Source of the DNA: a bacterium
Lineage (GTDB): Bacteria > Patescibacteriota > Patescibacteriia > Patescibacteriales > Patescibacteriaceae
Length of the DNA stretch: 20,255 nucleotides
Direction: 5' to 3'
Assembly (NCBI GenBank): GCA_021818075.1
Contig: JAKAFD010000010.1
Span: forward strand, 1 to 20,255
Each line of letters begins with the position of its first letter. Within the stretch, counting starts at the first letter, position 1. The translations under genes were made by a program, and so were the position numbers. Positions 7,609 through 15,157 of this stretch are shown here, piece by piece. The notes beneath the pieces were generated by a model. It saw only the letters and a list, made by a program, of their open reading frames with translations. It had not been told where the DNA came from and ran no database searches.

Positions 7609-8937
7609 TTAATTATTTTCACTTATTAAATCGCTCCAACAAGCCAGCAGCTTGTCATCGGGGAAAAAAGAATAATACTGATGCACCGTACCCTTTGTCC
7701 TAGATTTCCACAATAAAGAATTTTTAAGTTTGGTAATTTTTTTTTCTGCCTTGTTTTTTTCGTTTGTCGATTTGGCCCGGCAGTAGTTGATAAAATCCTT
7801 ACCGTACTCGCCTAAGGATTCCAAAAACACGTCCTTGGCCAACAATTCTCTCTTACTCTTTTTAAGAGGCCATCGCTTGCCGGTCTTTGCAGTCACCAGC
7901 ACCTCTTTAAATATTGCTTCCCACTCTTGCGCCATCTTAGTCACGGAAAATGTTTTGGCGGCATAATACTTGGCATTTTTAGACAACCTGTTTCTTAAAT
8001 TCCTATCTTGATATAAGTCTTGAATAGCCTTAATATAATCCGCTTCATTTTTAGCCACAATCCCCGTTAGGCCGTCTTTCACCATATATTTTTCCATACT
8101 ATTTGGCAAGACCACAGGCACGACGCCGGCCGCCATACTTTCCGCCAGCACCTGATCGCAGGTGCCATAATGATCGGGGTTTAAGGGGTAACCAAAAATA
8201 TCAAAAATAGCTAAATATTTAGTAATATCCGCTACCGTACCGGTAAAATTAAATTTTTTATCAATACCCAGAGCTTCGGCCTCCTGTTTAATTCGTCGTT
8301 CATTGGCCCCACCGCAAACAATAAATTTTACTTTCGGAATATTAATTTTACTACAAATATTTAGAAAATTTGGGTGTAATTTAGCGTAATCAACAGTGCC
8401 AATATAACCGACATTAAAACCTTTATGTTGTTTAGGCTTGACCGATTTAACATGATCAATACCGCCAGTTGACCAAACAACCCGCAACGACCTTTTTTGT
8501 TTGTCGCTCAACTTACCAACCTCTTTAGTTTTAAAACTAACCGGCGTTGTAAAAACAAATCTGTCAGGATATTTAAGAATCTTTTCCGTAAAAACATAAG
8601 GTGGCTTGAACCCCGCCGTATGACTCCACATTACCAAACGGCAAGGCGGCAAAACGACGCGCACTAAAAAATCATACAGCAATGGGTGATTCCACCAATG
8701 AACCAAGATCACATCAGCCTCTGAGATCATTGTAATAAGTCTCTCTTGATTGCTTGACAGTTTGTCAGCCAACTCGAGCTTAATTTTTTTAGCTACTGCC
8801 AATGCGTTATCGTTAGCATAATCAAGACACGCCACCTTATGCCTAAACAAAGAGCTGTCCTTGACCGTGTTAAGATAATTTAAAATCACTCTGCCGACGC
8901 CACCGCCCAGATGAGGCGTAATATGTAAAATCGTCAT
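7609..8937 (-). CDS. Glycosyltransferase family 4 with C-terminal extension
   Basis: A GT-B glycosyltransferase of 442 residues from ATG 8937. It opens MTILHITPHLGGGVGRVILN, the GT4 acceptor-domain strand and glycine loop. The donor domain has NVGYIGTVDYAKLHP (175-189), FIVCGGANERR (205-215), FTGTVADITKYLAIFDIF (231-248) and HYGTCDQVLAESMAAG (256-271). The last is the EX7E region with Gly258 in place of the first glutamate; Glu266 is kept. After about residue 345 comes a lysine-rich tail of nearly 100 residues, with KNKAEKKITKLKNSLLWKS, that GT4 enzymes do not need. Start choice: ATG 8964 has AAGGAATGGAAA upstream and would overlap the radical SAM gene by 23 bases; 8988 is also open. I prefer 8937 for the fold, leaving a 4-base gap, but 8964 is quite possible. 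Confidence 0.85.
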   Translation of the reverse strand: MTILHITPHLGGGVGRVILNYLNTVKDSSLFRHKVACLDYANDNALAVAKKIKLELADKLSSNQERLITMISEADVILVHWWNHPLLYDFLVRVVLPPCRLVMWSHTAGFKPPYVFTEKILKYPDRFVFTTPVSFKTKEVGKLSDKQKRSLRVVWSTGGIDHVKSVKPKQHKGFNVGYIGTVDYAKLHPNFLNICSKINIPKVKFIVCGGANERRIKQEAEALGIDKKFNFTGTVADITKYLAIFDIFGYPLNPDHYGTCDQVLAESMAAGVVPVVLPNSMEKYMVKDGLTGIVAKNEADYIKAIQDLYQDRNLRNRLSKNAKYYAAKTFSVTKMAQEWEAIFKEVLVTAKTGKRWPLKKSKRELLAKDVFLESLGEYGKDFINYCRAKSTNEKNKAEKKITKLKNSLLWKSRTKGTVHQYYSFFPDDKLLACWSDLISENN

Positions 8938-8941
8938 TTTG

Positions 8942-10558
8942 TTATAGGCGGAATTTGTCGGCATATGATTTCCATTCCTTATTTTCATTAATAATATTCA
9001 AATAAATATTGTGATGTGTCTTTGACAAATCATTCTCCTTTTTTTGTTTATAGATATTGGCAAGGACATAGTGCACTAAAGCATGTTGAGGATACTTGCC
9101 GGCGATGTGGATAAAATAAGGCAATGCCTTATCGTAAAGACCTAATGAAACATTGTGGTTGTTAATAAAATTTACGTCAAGATTCATTTCATAGGCTGTT
9201 TTTTCTATTTGCTCTGGATCGACTCCCGGTGCCTTAATTGATCCCTTAGAAACTATATGATTTTTAAAATCCTTATCGACTAAATAATCATTTTCGACGC
9301 AAATTTTATATAGTCGGCTGCCCACAATGGGCGCCGCAATAAAAAAATAAACCCAGTCAAAACCAATTTCTTTAATAATCTCTAGCGATTCTTTCCGGTG
9401 TTCATCCATTTCGCCCGGCAGGCCGATAACAATAAAAGCGTGGACCAAAATTTCATTATCTTTTAAAATTTTTACCGCTTTTTTTATCTGAAAAACTCGA
9501 TGAGGTTTGTTTATAATTTTCCCCAGTACATAATCAGAGCAAGATTCAACCGCTAACTGCACCGTCGTAACTCCAGCTGTTTTTAACAATTTACCAACCT
9601 CTTCATCTATGGCATGCACGGCTATGCCATTAGGAAATTCTATTCTAAAATTTCTCTTATTAAACTCAGCTAAAATTCTAATTGCTCTTTTTTTATCAGA
9701 TAAAAAGTGATCATCTTCTATCAACAGAACATTCATGCCAAAATTTTTAATCAGATAATCCACTTCCGCCACTACCCGCGCCTCACTCATATACCTAATT
9801 TTTTTACCATGGACGGAGGCATTGGCGCAGAAAACACAGTTAAACGGGCAGCCTCTTGAGGTGTGGATGGCCATCTCCCTTTTATTGTCTTGATTGCAAT
9901 GCCGCTTATCCAATGATCTGCCGTTGTAATCATCTAAATCTATCAAACCGAAATCAGACATGGGAATATCGTCCAGATTTTTCACATAAGAAGCTTCGGG
10001 TGATTTTTTTGTCTTTAGGGTGTCTCTGGTTATCCAGGCAGGGTGGTTGTTTAAAAGTTGATAAAAATTATCCGCATTAACTAAATCAACAAAAGGCTTT
10101 TCTCCTTCAGCAAAACAAACTCCATCTACCGCCGAAAAATTATTCAGCACTTCTTGATATAAGTTTGAAGCCAATCCTCCGCCGACAACACACAAGGGGG
10201 CTATGGGCGCTTTTTTTACAACGCTGGCCAAATCGCCTAAATATTCATAACTATTATTAAACAGAGCTGAAATGCCCACAATGTCGGTGGGACTTTGTAA
10301 TTTCTCCAAGACAATATCCATAAGCTTTTGCTTGATGTTAACTGTCTCCGGCTGGTTCTTGGCAATTTTATAAGCTTCTATGTTTAAATCCAAAAGTCTG
10401 ATAATAATTTCTTTTGTCGCCTTAGCTTTAATATAAGCTTCTAAAGAAAGAAGGCCATAAGGGACGGTAAAGGCCGGAAGAGTTTGGCTATTCTTAGGAT
10501 CCAAAAAGTCTTCTATATTAAAATACGGAGGGATAATAAATAAAATTTTTACCGGCAT
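8942..10558 (-). CDS. B12-binding-domain radical SAM protein with TPR-like C-terminus (first paralogue)
   Basis: A 538-residue radical SAM enzyme of the cobalamin-dependent (BchE/class B methylase-like) type. Residues 3-160 form a Rossmann-like B12-binding domain: VKILFIIPPYF, VPYGLLSLEAYIK, LLDLNI, DIVGISALF, VVGGGLAS and FAEGEKPF. The DxHxxG cobalamin histidine motif is absent, as is common where B12 binds base-off. The radical SAM core has SRGCPFNCVFC, with Cys237, Cys241 and Cys244 (CX3CX2C) for the 4Fe-4S cluster, then VLLIEDDHF and VIGLPGE. Residues about 460-538 form a helical TPR-like tail (LYDKALPYF, HALVHYVLANIYKQ). It is a paralogue of the gene at 11345-12964. Such enzymes often methylate unactivated carbons; here the substrate could be a sugar or the lipid carrier (inference). 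It starts 22 bases after an FkbM gene. Confidence 0.88.
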   Translation of the reverse strand: MPVKILFIIPPYFNIEDFLDPKNSQTLPAFTVPYGLLSLEAYIKAKATKEIIIRLLDLNIEAYKIAKNQPETVNIKQKLMDIVLEKLQSPTDIVGISALFNNSYEYLGDLASVVKKAPIAPLCVVGGGLASNLYQEVLNNFSAVDGVCFAEGEKPFVDLVNADNFYQLLNNHPAWITRDTLKTKKSPEASYVKNLDDIPMSDFGLIDLDDYNGRSLDKRHCNQDNKREMAIHTSRGCPFNCVFCANASVHGKKIRYMSEARVVAEVDYLIKNFGMNVLLIEDDHFLSDKKRAIRILAEFNKRNFRIEFPNGIAVHAIDEEVGKLLKTAGVTTVQLAVESCSDYVLGKIINKPHRVFQIKKAVKILKDNEILVHAFIVIGLPGEMDEHRKESLEIIKEIGFDWVYFFIAAPIVGSRLYKICVENDYLVDKDFKNHIVSKGSIKAPGVDPEQIEKTAYEMNLDVNFINNHNVSLGLYDKALPYFIHIAGKYPQHALVHYVLANIYKQKKENDLSKTHHNIYLNIINENKEWKSYADKFRL

Positions 10559-10580
10559 ACTATTAATTCTTAAATTCTAC

Positions 10581-11324
10581 CTATAAACTTGCATGTAAAT
10601 CCAGCCAGCCCAAAGCTAATTCCTGATTATCTATAATTTTTAATTCTCTATATTTAAGGTAGCGGCCTAGGGCTTCGTCGTAAGCCAGCCAATTATTGGC
10701 CGGGAGGTCTTTGCCAAAAAATCCTGACGAATACTTGGAAAATTGATAATTTATATTTTTTCCCTCAAATGTTTGTTGGTTCGGGTCTTTCAAGCGGCCA
10801 GGATTATTCAGTTGATTAACCAACTGAAATTTTTTATAGCCCGCATCACGGAGACAAGAAAATATGCCGGCATAATCGCGTTTTGATAGCTCAAAGGAAA
10901 TATATGGCGGCTTGGCCGCCAAACTGCATAGCTCTTCGGCCACGCTTAAATCACAACCTTCAATATCAATCTTGGCGTACCAAGGAGTGCCATACTCTTG
11001 GCACAAATTATTGAAAGAAGTTGCAGCCACGGAAACGGTTCTGGCTCGCGAGCCGTCGCTTTCTGCCATAGCCTTATCACAACTGCTCCAATCAGATTTA
11101 TTGGGATGAATATAAAAATTTTGCCTTCCTTGGTTAGCGGAAACCGCTTTATTCAGTAAAATTAATTTCTTGGCGGCAATGTCTTTGGCGAAGCGTTTCA
11201 GGCCTTCTTCAACTAAGCCAGGGTCAGCTTCAACCGCAACCACGGAGAAACCTTTACGCAAATAAAAATCCGTATCGTCACCATTGTGAAAACCCAAATC
11301 AAATATTAAGTCTTCCTTAATCAT
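10581..11324 (-). CDS. FkbM family SAM-dependent methyltransferase
   Basis: A 247-residue FkbM-type methyltransferase that begins almost directly with its SAM-binding strand: LIFDLGFHNGDDT (6-18), then VVAVEADP (28-35). The hallmark near the end of the core is WYAKIDIEGCDLSVAEEL (115-132), the KxDxEG motif intact. The C-terminal third (from about 165) is an extension with several aromatic residues (GKNINYQFSKYSSGFFG) before a helical end. It sits between the two paralogous B12-type radical SAM genes, 20 bases after one and 22 before the other, so it is probably co-transcribed and may act on the same substrate. No Shine-Dalgarno is visible. A sugar O-methyltransferase is the best guess; the target is unknown. 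Confidence 0.85.
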   Translation of the reverse strand: MIKEDLIFDLGFHNGDDTDFYLRKGFSVVAVEADPGLVEEGLKRFAKDIAAKKLILLNKAVSANQGRQNFYIHPNKSDWSSCDKAMAESDGSRARTVSVAATSFNNLCQEYGTPWYAKIDIEGCDLSVAEELCSLAAKPPYISFELSKRDYAGIFSCLRDAGYKKFQLVNQLNNPGRLKDPNQQTFEGKNINYQFSKYSSGFFGKDLPANNWLAYDEALGRYLKYRELKIIDNQELALGWLDLHASL

Positions 11325-11344
11325 ATCATTGACAAATTATGCCA

Positions 11345-12964
11345 TTAAACTATTTTTTCCGCGATAAAATCAATATTAAAATACTCAAAATACTCTTTCC
11401 ATATATTATTCTGGCCGATAATTTCGTCTGCTCTCTTTATTGCTTGCCTGATTTGTTCAACATCTCCACGCAAGGCCTGCAAGGCTTTGGCTAAAAAATA
11501 GTAAGCGAAAGCATGATCTTCATATCTGGCGACGACATCTTTGAAACATAAGACAGCCACTTCATAGTCGCCTATTTTCATTCTATGGTTATTGACAAAA
11601 TTTACATCCAAATTCATCAGATATCTTTTTCTCTTAATATCGGCCGGATTAAGACCGGGGGCATTTATAACATAATCGTGCATGCCTAAATCGCCAATGC
11701 CGAAACTGGGGTCAATATAGCCATGGTCTTTGCAAATCTGATAAAGCTCGCTGCCGCGCAAAGGGGTCGCTAAATTAAAACCCGCCCAATCAAGACCCAC
11801 TTCTTTGATAAAATCAGTGGTTTGAATCCTGTCTTCTTCTTGCTCACCCGGTATGCCTACCACAAAATATCCCTGAACAAAAATATTATTACGATGCAAC
11901 ATTTCCACCACCGGCTTAACTTGTTCCAGCCGCAAGGGCTTATGGATGACTTCGTTCAACATACGACTGGAACCGGATTCTATGGCCAAGGGTACGGTAT
12001 CTAAGCCAGCTCCCTTCATTAACATGGCCATTTCTTCGTCAATGAAAGCCACCGACAAACCATTAGGAGTCTCCACTCTAAGTTTAAATTCAGCCAAGCG
12101 GCGAAAAAATTCCTTGGCACGGGGACGGTTAAATAATAGTTGATCATCATAAATAGTAAGAACGTTCATTTTATATTTTTCAACAAGATATCTGACGTGC
12201 CCTATCAAAACATCCACATCGGCATACCTAATGTTTTTTCCATGAAGAGATGGTCCGGAACAAAAAACGCATTTGAATGGACAGCCTCTGGAGGTAACCA
12301 AAAAAAATTGTCTGACCTCGCGAGATTCTTTAACCGATGAAAAGGGAGAGAAGGCTTCTTTCATACCATAAGCCTTAACATCAATTAAGCCATAATCAAC
12401 ATTAATGACATCGTTGAGATTATCCACGTATCGAGGTTGAGGCAGCCGATTAGCAGCCAGCGATTCTCTGGTCACCCAAACCGGATCATTGGCCAGCCTG
12501 ACGGAAATATTATCAGCTTCCACTAAATTGCATAAAGGATATTCTCCTTCACTGTAACAAAGCGCGTCTACATAGGCCTGTTCAGCAAGGATCATATTCC
12601 ATGATACCGTGGCGGCGCTGCCGCCAAGGACAACGGTTATTTTATTATCACAATCTTTAATGTGCTTTGAGATCCAACCAAGATACTTGTAAGACGAATC
12701 AAACATCATGGAGATGGCGACAATATTGGGCTGATAGGTCTTTAAGGCTTGGGTTATCACTGCCGGTATTTCTTCCCGGGGATACAAGTTTAAATCAAGG
12801 ATACTAATACCGGGCTCGTTAACCGCCTTGGCTTTTATATAAGAAGCTATGGACAAAACCCCATACGGAAATGCCAAAACACTCCTGGTGTTGTTATTTT
12901 TAGTTTCCTTGCTCCAGATTAAATATGGCAAGATAACAAAAAGGATACTACGTTGTTTTTCCAT
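11345..12964 (-). CDS. B12-binding-domain radical SAM protein with TPR-like C-terminus (second paralogue)
   Basis: A 539-residue protein with the same three-part layout as the gene at 8942-10558. The B12-binding-like domain is at 5-155 (SILFVILPYLIW, AFPYGVLSIASYIK, ISILDLNL, NIVAISMMFDSSYKYLG, VVLGGSAA, YSEGEYP). The radical SAM core has SRGCPFKCVFC, with Cys228, Cys232 and Cys235, then HGKNIRY, NVLTIYDDQL and VVGIPGE. The helical tail carries the shared LDVNFVNNHRMKIGDYEVAV and AYYFLAKALQAL, like one or two TPR units. The cobalamin histidine motif is absent. It overlaps the end of the upstream FkbM gene by 17 bases (12948-12964), a sign of translational coupling. Probably a cobalamin-dependent methylase or related carbon-modifying enzyme; reaction and substrate are not shown by sequence. 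Confidence 0.88.
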   Translation of the reverse strand: MEKQRSILFVILPYLIWSKETKNNNTRSVLAFPYGVLSIASYIKAKAVNEPGISILDLNLYPREEIPAVITQALKTYQPNIVAISMMFDSSYKYLGWISKHIKDCDNKITVVLGGSAATVSWNMILAEQAYVDALCYSEGEYPLCNLVEADNISVRLANDPVWVTRESLAANRLPQPRYVDNLNDVINVDYGLIDVKAYGMKEAFSPFSSVKESREVRQFFLVTSRGCPFKCVFCSGPSLHGKNIRYADVDVLIGHVRYLVEKYKMNVLTIYDDQLLFNRPRAKEFFRRLAEFKLRVETPNGLSVAFIDEEMAMLMKGAGLDTVPLAIESGSSRMLNEVIHKPLRLEQVKPVVEMLHRNNIFVQGYFVVGIPGEQEEDRIQTTDFIKEVGLDWAGFNLATPLRGSELYQICKDHGYIDPSFGIGDLGMHDYVINAPGLNPADIKRKRYLMNLDVNFVNNHRMKIGDYEVAVLCFKDVVARYEDHAFAYYFLAKALQALRGDVEQIRQAIKRADEIIGQNNIWKEYFEYFNIDFIAEKIV

Positions 12965-14150
12965 ATGTCTTTAGCCTTTCTTTTGGGATAGCGTAAAGTA
13001 CGGCTCCCGTGCCACCCCAGGAGTGCAATCTTATATAATAGCGAAAATTATCCGCATGGTTCATCAAAAAAAACGGCGTTTCCCAAACCCCGTCCGCATT
13101 ATGATAAATAGTAACGGCTATAATCGGTCGATATGTTTGTATAGTTTTAAGCGCCCCCTTCAAGGCCGGCAAATCTCCGCCTTCTAAGTGCGTTTTAATA
13201 AAAGTGGCCGGGATATTCAAGCTATCCAAAGTAGCTATCCTGACCAAGTCATCTCCGCGCTCATTTAATTTTGAGGCAAAATCAAAGCCTTGGTAAAATC
13301 TTCCTTCGCCATTTTGGTCGCTTAAGGCGCAGTTTATGAAATTAACATTGGGAGTGTCTTTTAGTTTGTTCTCCAATATCGCAAAATTAATTTTATCCGG
13401 CTCAATGGCAAAAATATCTTTATAGGCATAATTGGCAAATTTAAAAAACTTTTGAGTGACTGATCCGTGATGGGCGCCGCAATCAACGAAAACTTCATCG
13501 GAGCGCAAAACATCAACCACTTCGGGAATGAAAAAACGATTGTCATTATTAATCTCTAAATCGCTAAACAATAATTCCACTCTTAATTTTCTCCAAGCCA
13601 GAAACTGAGCATAATGCGCGCGCGATGTCTCATCGGCCAATAATGAAAAAACTTTTCTAATTGAGTTTTTTTCCTGCTCGCTGAAATTGTTGACAAACCA
13701 GCCATTGCTTATAGGATGCCGCTCGTAATAAGCCTCGCTGAGGTCATAAAAAAAAGCCAGATCTTCCCAGCCATTATTTTTCAATTCATCCCGCAAAGCC
13801 ATAAGCGGGGTCGTCACGATACATATTACCAATAAACAATTTTTTTTATCGCTGGCCGCCACTTCATCCGGACGGACAATTTTAATGTTTTGCCAAAATT
13901 CGTCAGCCTTGTATTTATCGGCATTTTTATCCACTACGTATAAAAATGGCAGGTTTAAATAATCAAAAAAATCTTTGGCCATCTTACCAAGGCTGCCGGC
14001 GCCATAGAATATCACCGGTTTGTCTATATTTTTCGGCTTGAGTTCATAATCAGACAACAAAATACTCTCCAAAAAATCACCCGCCTCACTTAAAGATTCT
14101 ACAGTGACGGAAGTATACGGTTCTAGTTTTAATTCCTTATTTTTGTCCAT
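12948..14150 (-). CDS. Two-domain FkbM methyltransferase with N-terminal Rossmann-like domain
   Basis: A 400-residue protein with two domains. Residues about 43-140 form a Rossmann-like nucleotide-binding fold (KPVIFYGAGSLGKMAKDFF, with GAGSLG at 50-55; FLYVVDKN; CLLVICIVT), like the N-terminal domains found in some FkbM and PglD-type sugar enzymes. A linker follows, then an FkbM methyltransferase core: EVFVDCGAHHGSV (219-231) for SAM, AIEPDK (248-253) and the hallmark region TFIKTHLEGGDLPALKG (316-332). There the usual KxDxEG reads KTHLEG, with His321 where Asp is typical; this may be a subfamily trait. It overlaps the upstream SPASM radical SAM gene by 14 bases and the downstream radical SAM gene by 17. 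Probably methylates a sugar on the glycan. Confidence 0.87.
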   Translation of the reverse strand: MDKNKELKLEPYTSVTVESLSEAGDFLESILLSDYELKPKNIDKPVIFYGAGSLGKMAKDFFDYLNLPFLYVVDKNADKYKADEFWQNIKIVRPDEVAASDKKNCLLVICIVTTPLMALRDELKNNGWEDLAFFYDLSEAYYERHPISNGWFVNNFSEQEKNSIRKVFSLLADETSRAHYAQFLAWRKLRVELLFSDLEINNDNRFFIPEVVDVLRSDEVFVDCGAHHGSVTQKFFKFANYAYKDIFAIEPDKINFAILENKLKDTPNVNFINCALSDQNGEGRFYQGFDFASKLNERGDDLVRIATLDSLNIPATFIKTHLEGGDLPALKGALKTIQTYRPIIAVTIYHNADGVWETPFFLMNHADNFRYYIRLHSWGGTGAVLYAIPKERLKTYGKTT

Positions 14151-15156
14151 ATTTATTGTTGATTTTCTCTAACAGATTTTCCGCATAAATATCTATGTCA
14201 TCGGGCAAACCATGGGATAGCTGTCCGCAACGGCCACATAGAGGATGGCTTTTTCTTTGTTTAGTCAAAAACATTTTTTGATAATCACGGAGTTTCTGAC
14301 CCAGCCAAATATCTTTAACGCTTTCTGTTTTAGCGTCGCCGATGATAAGTTTTCTGGACCAATCTAAAAAACACAAACTAGCCGAACCGTCCGAATTGAT
14401 GGAAAAAGAATAAAAAACATAAGGGCAGACCTGGACCTCTTTAATAGGCTGACCGTAAATACCGACTTCTTGATTAACCTCCACTCCTTTTAAATCAAAT
14501 TCCGGCCAGCAGGACATCACATGTTCAATATAAACACCGTCAGCTATGTCGCCAAAAATCTCGTAGAATCGCCGCTTATCCCCTTCAGATAGGCTATCGC
14601 CCGGAATTTTAATGATAATTTCGCAATTTTTTCTATGGTCGTACAAATAACGGATGTTCTCCACTAACTTAGCAAAATCAATTTTATAGTTGGAAAAATT
14701 TAAATACTGCTCGGCGTTAACGCCCTCAATGGAAATATTTATCCGATCCAAACCGGCCTCAATAATCGCCAGGCTTTTTTCCGGCGTCAGCAGCGATGCA
14801 TTGGTGGTGGTGTCTATTTTTTCGGCGCAATGCTTATCTTTGGCGTACTTAATCATCTCGGCCAAATGCGGGTTTAATAGCGGCTCACCGTCTTTATAGA
14901 GCCTTAACACTTTGATTGGTCTGGCAAATTGGCAAATGTCATCAATAATTTTTTTATAGAGTTCTAAGTCCATCACTTTAAGACTACGACCAACCTGTTT
15001 CATTAGAGGGATGTCGCCAGTAGGGCAAAATTTGCAATGGAAATTACAAACATCGCTTGGGTCAACAAAGATTACAAAAGGTACGTCTAGAGGAATAACC
15101 GTTTCCAGTTTAGTCCGGTTTTCCAAATCAATTCTTGGTTTTATTTTAGCTTTCAT
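14137..15156 (-). CDS. Radical SAM protein with SPASM-type C-terminal domain
   Basis: A 339-residue radical SAM enzyme. The core cluster motif is CNFHCKFC at residues 37-44 (Cys37, Cys41, Cys44), followed by LRLYKDGEPLLNP, matching the GGEPLL SAM-binding segment, then TTTNASLLT and RINISIEG. The C-terminal part has a SPASM or half-SPASM pattern: VCPYVFYSFSINSDGSASLC, then IGDAKTESVKDIW and HPLCGRCGQ, which would hold one or more auxiliary Fe-S clusters. SPASM enzymes are best known for peptide maturation, but some act on alcohols or sugars (2-deoxy-scyllo-inosamine dehydrogenase is an example). No short peptide gene lies beside it, so a non-peptide substrate such as a sugar is favoured here (inference). 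It starts one base after the RfbD-like gene. Confidence 0.87.
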   Translation of the reverse strand: MKAKIKPRIDLENRTKLETVIPLDVPFVIFVDPSDVCNFHCKFCPTGDIPLMKQVGRSLKVMDLELYKKIIDDICQFARPIKVLRLYKDGEPLLNPHLAEMIKYAKDKHCAEKIDTTTNASLLTPEKSLAIIEAGLDRINISIEGVNAEQYLNFSNYKIDFAKLVENIRYLYDHRKNCEIIIKIPGDSLSEGDKRRFYEIFGDIADGVYIEHVMSCWPEFDLKGVEVNQEVGIYGQPIKEVQVCPYVFYSFSINSDGSASLCFLDWSRKLIIGDAKTESVKDIWLGQKLRDYQKMFLTKQRKSHPLCGRCGQLSHGLPDDIDIYAENLLEKINNKYGQK

Positions 15157-15157
15157 G

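Noticed and set aside
8942..12964. Methionine-synthase-like cobalamin binding (DxHxxG)
   Set aside because: Neither radical SAM protein has the histidine motif; the equivalent segment reads LLDLN or ILDLN, so only a base-off B12 domain is plausible.
13361..13546. Minus-strand 61-codon frame inside the two-domain FkbM gene
   Set aside because: It lies wholly within a conserved coding region in another frame, with no start signal of its own.
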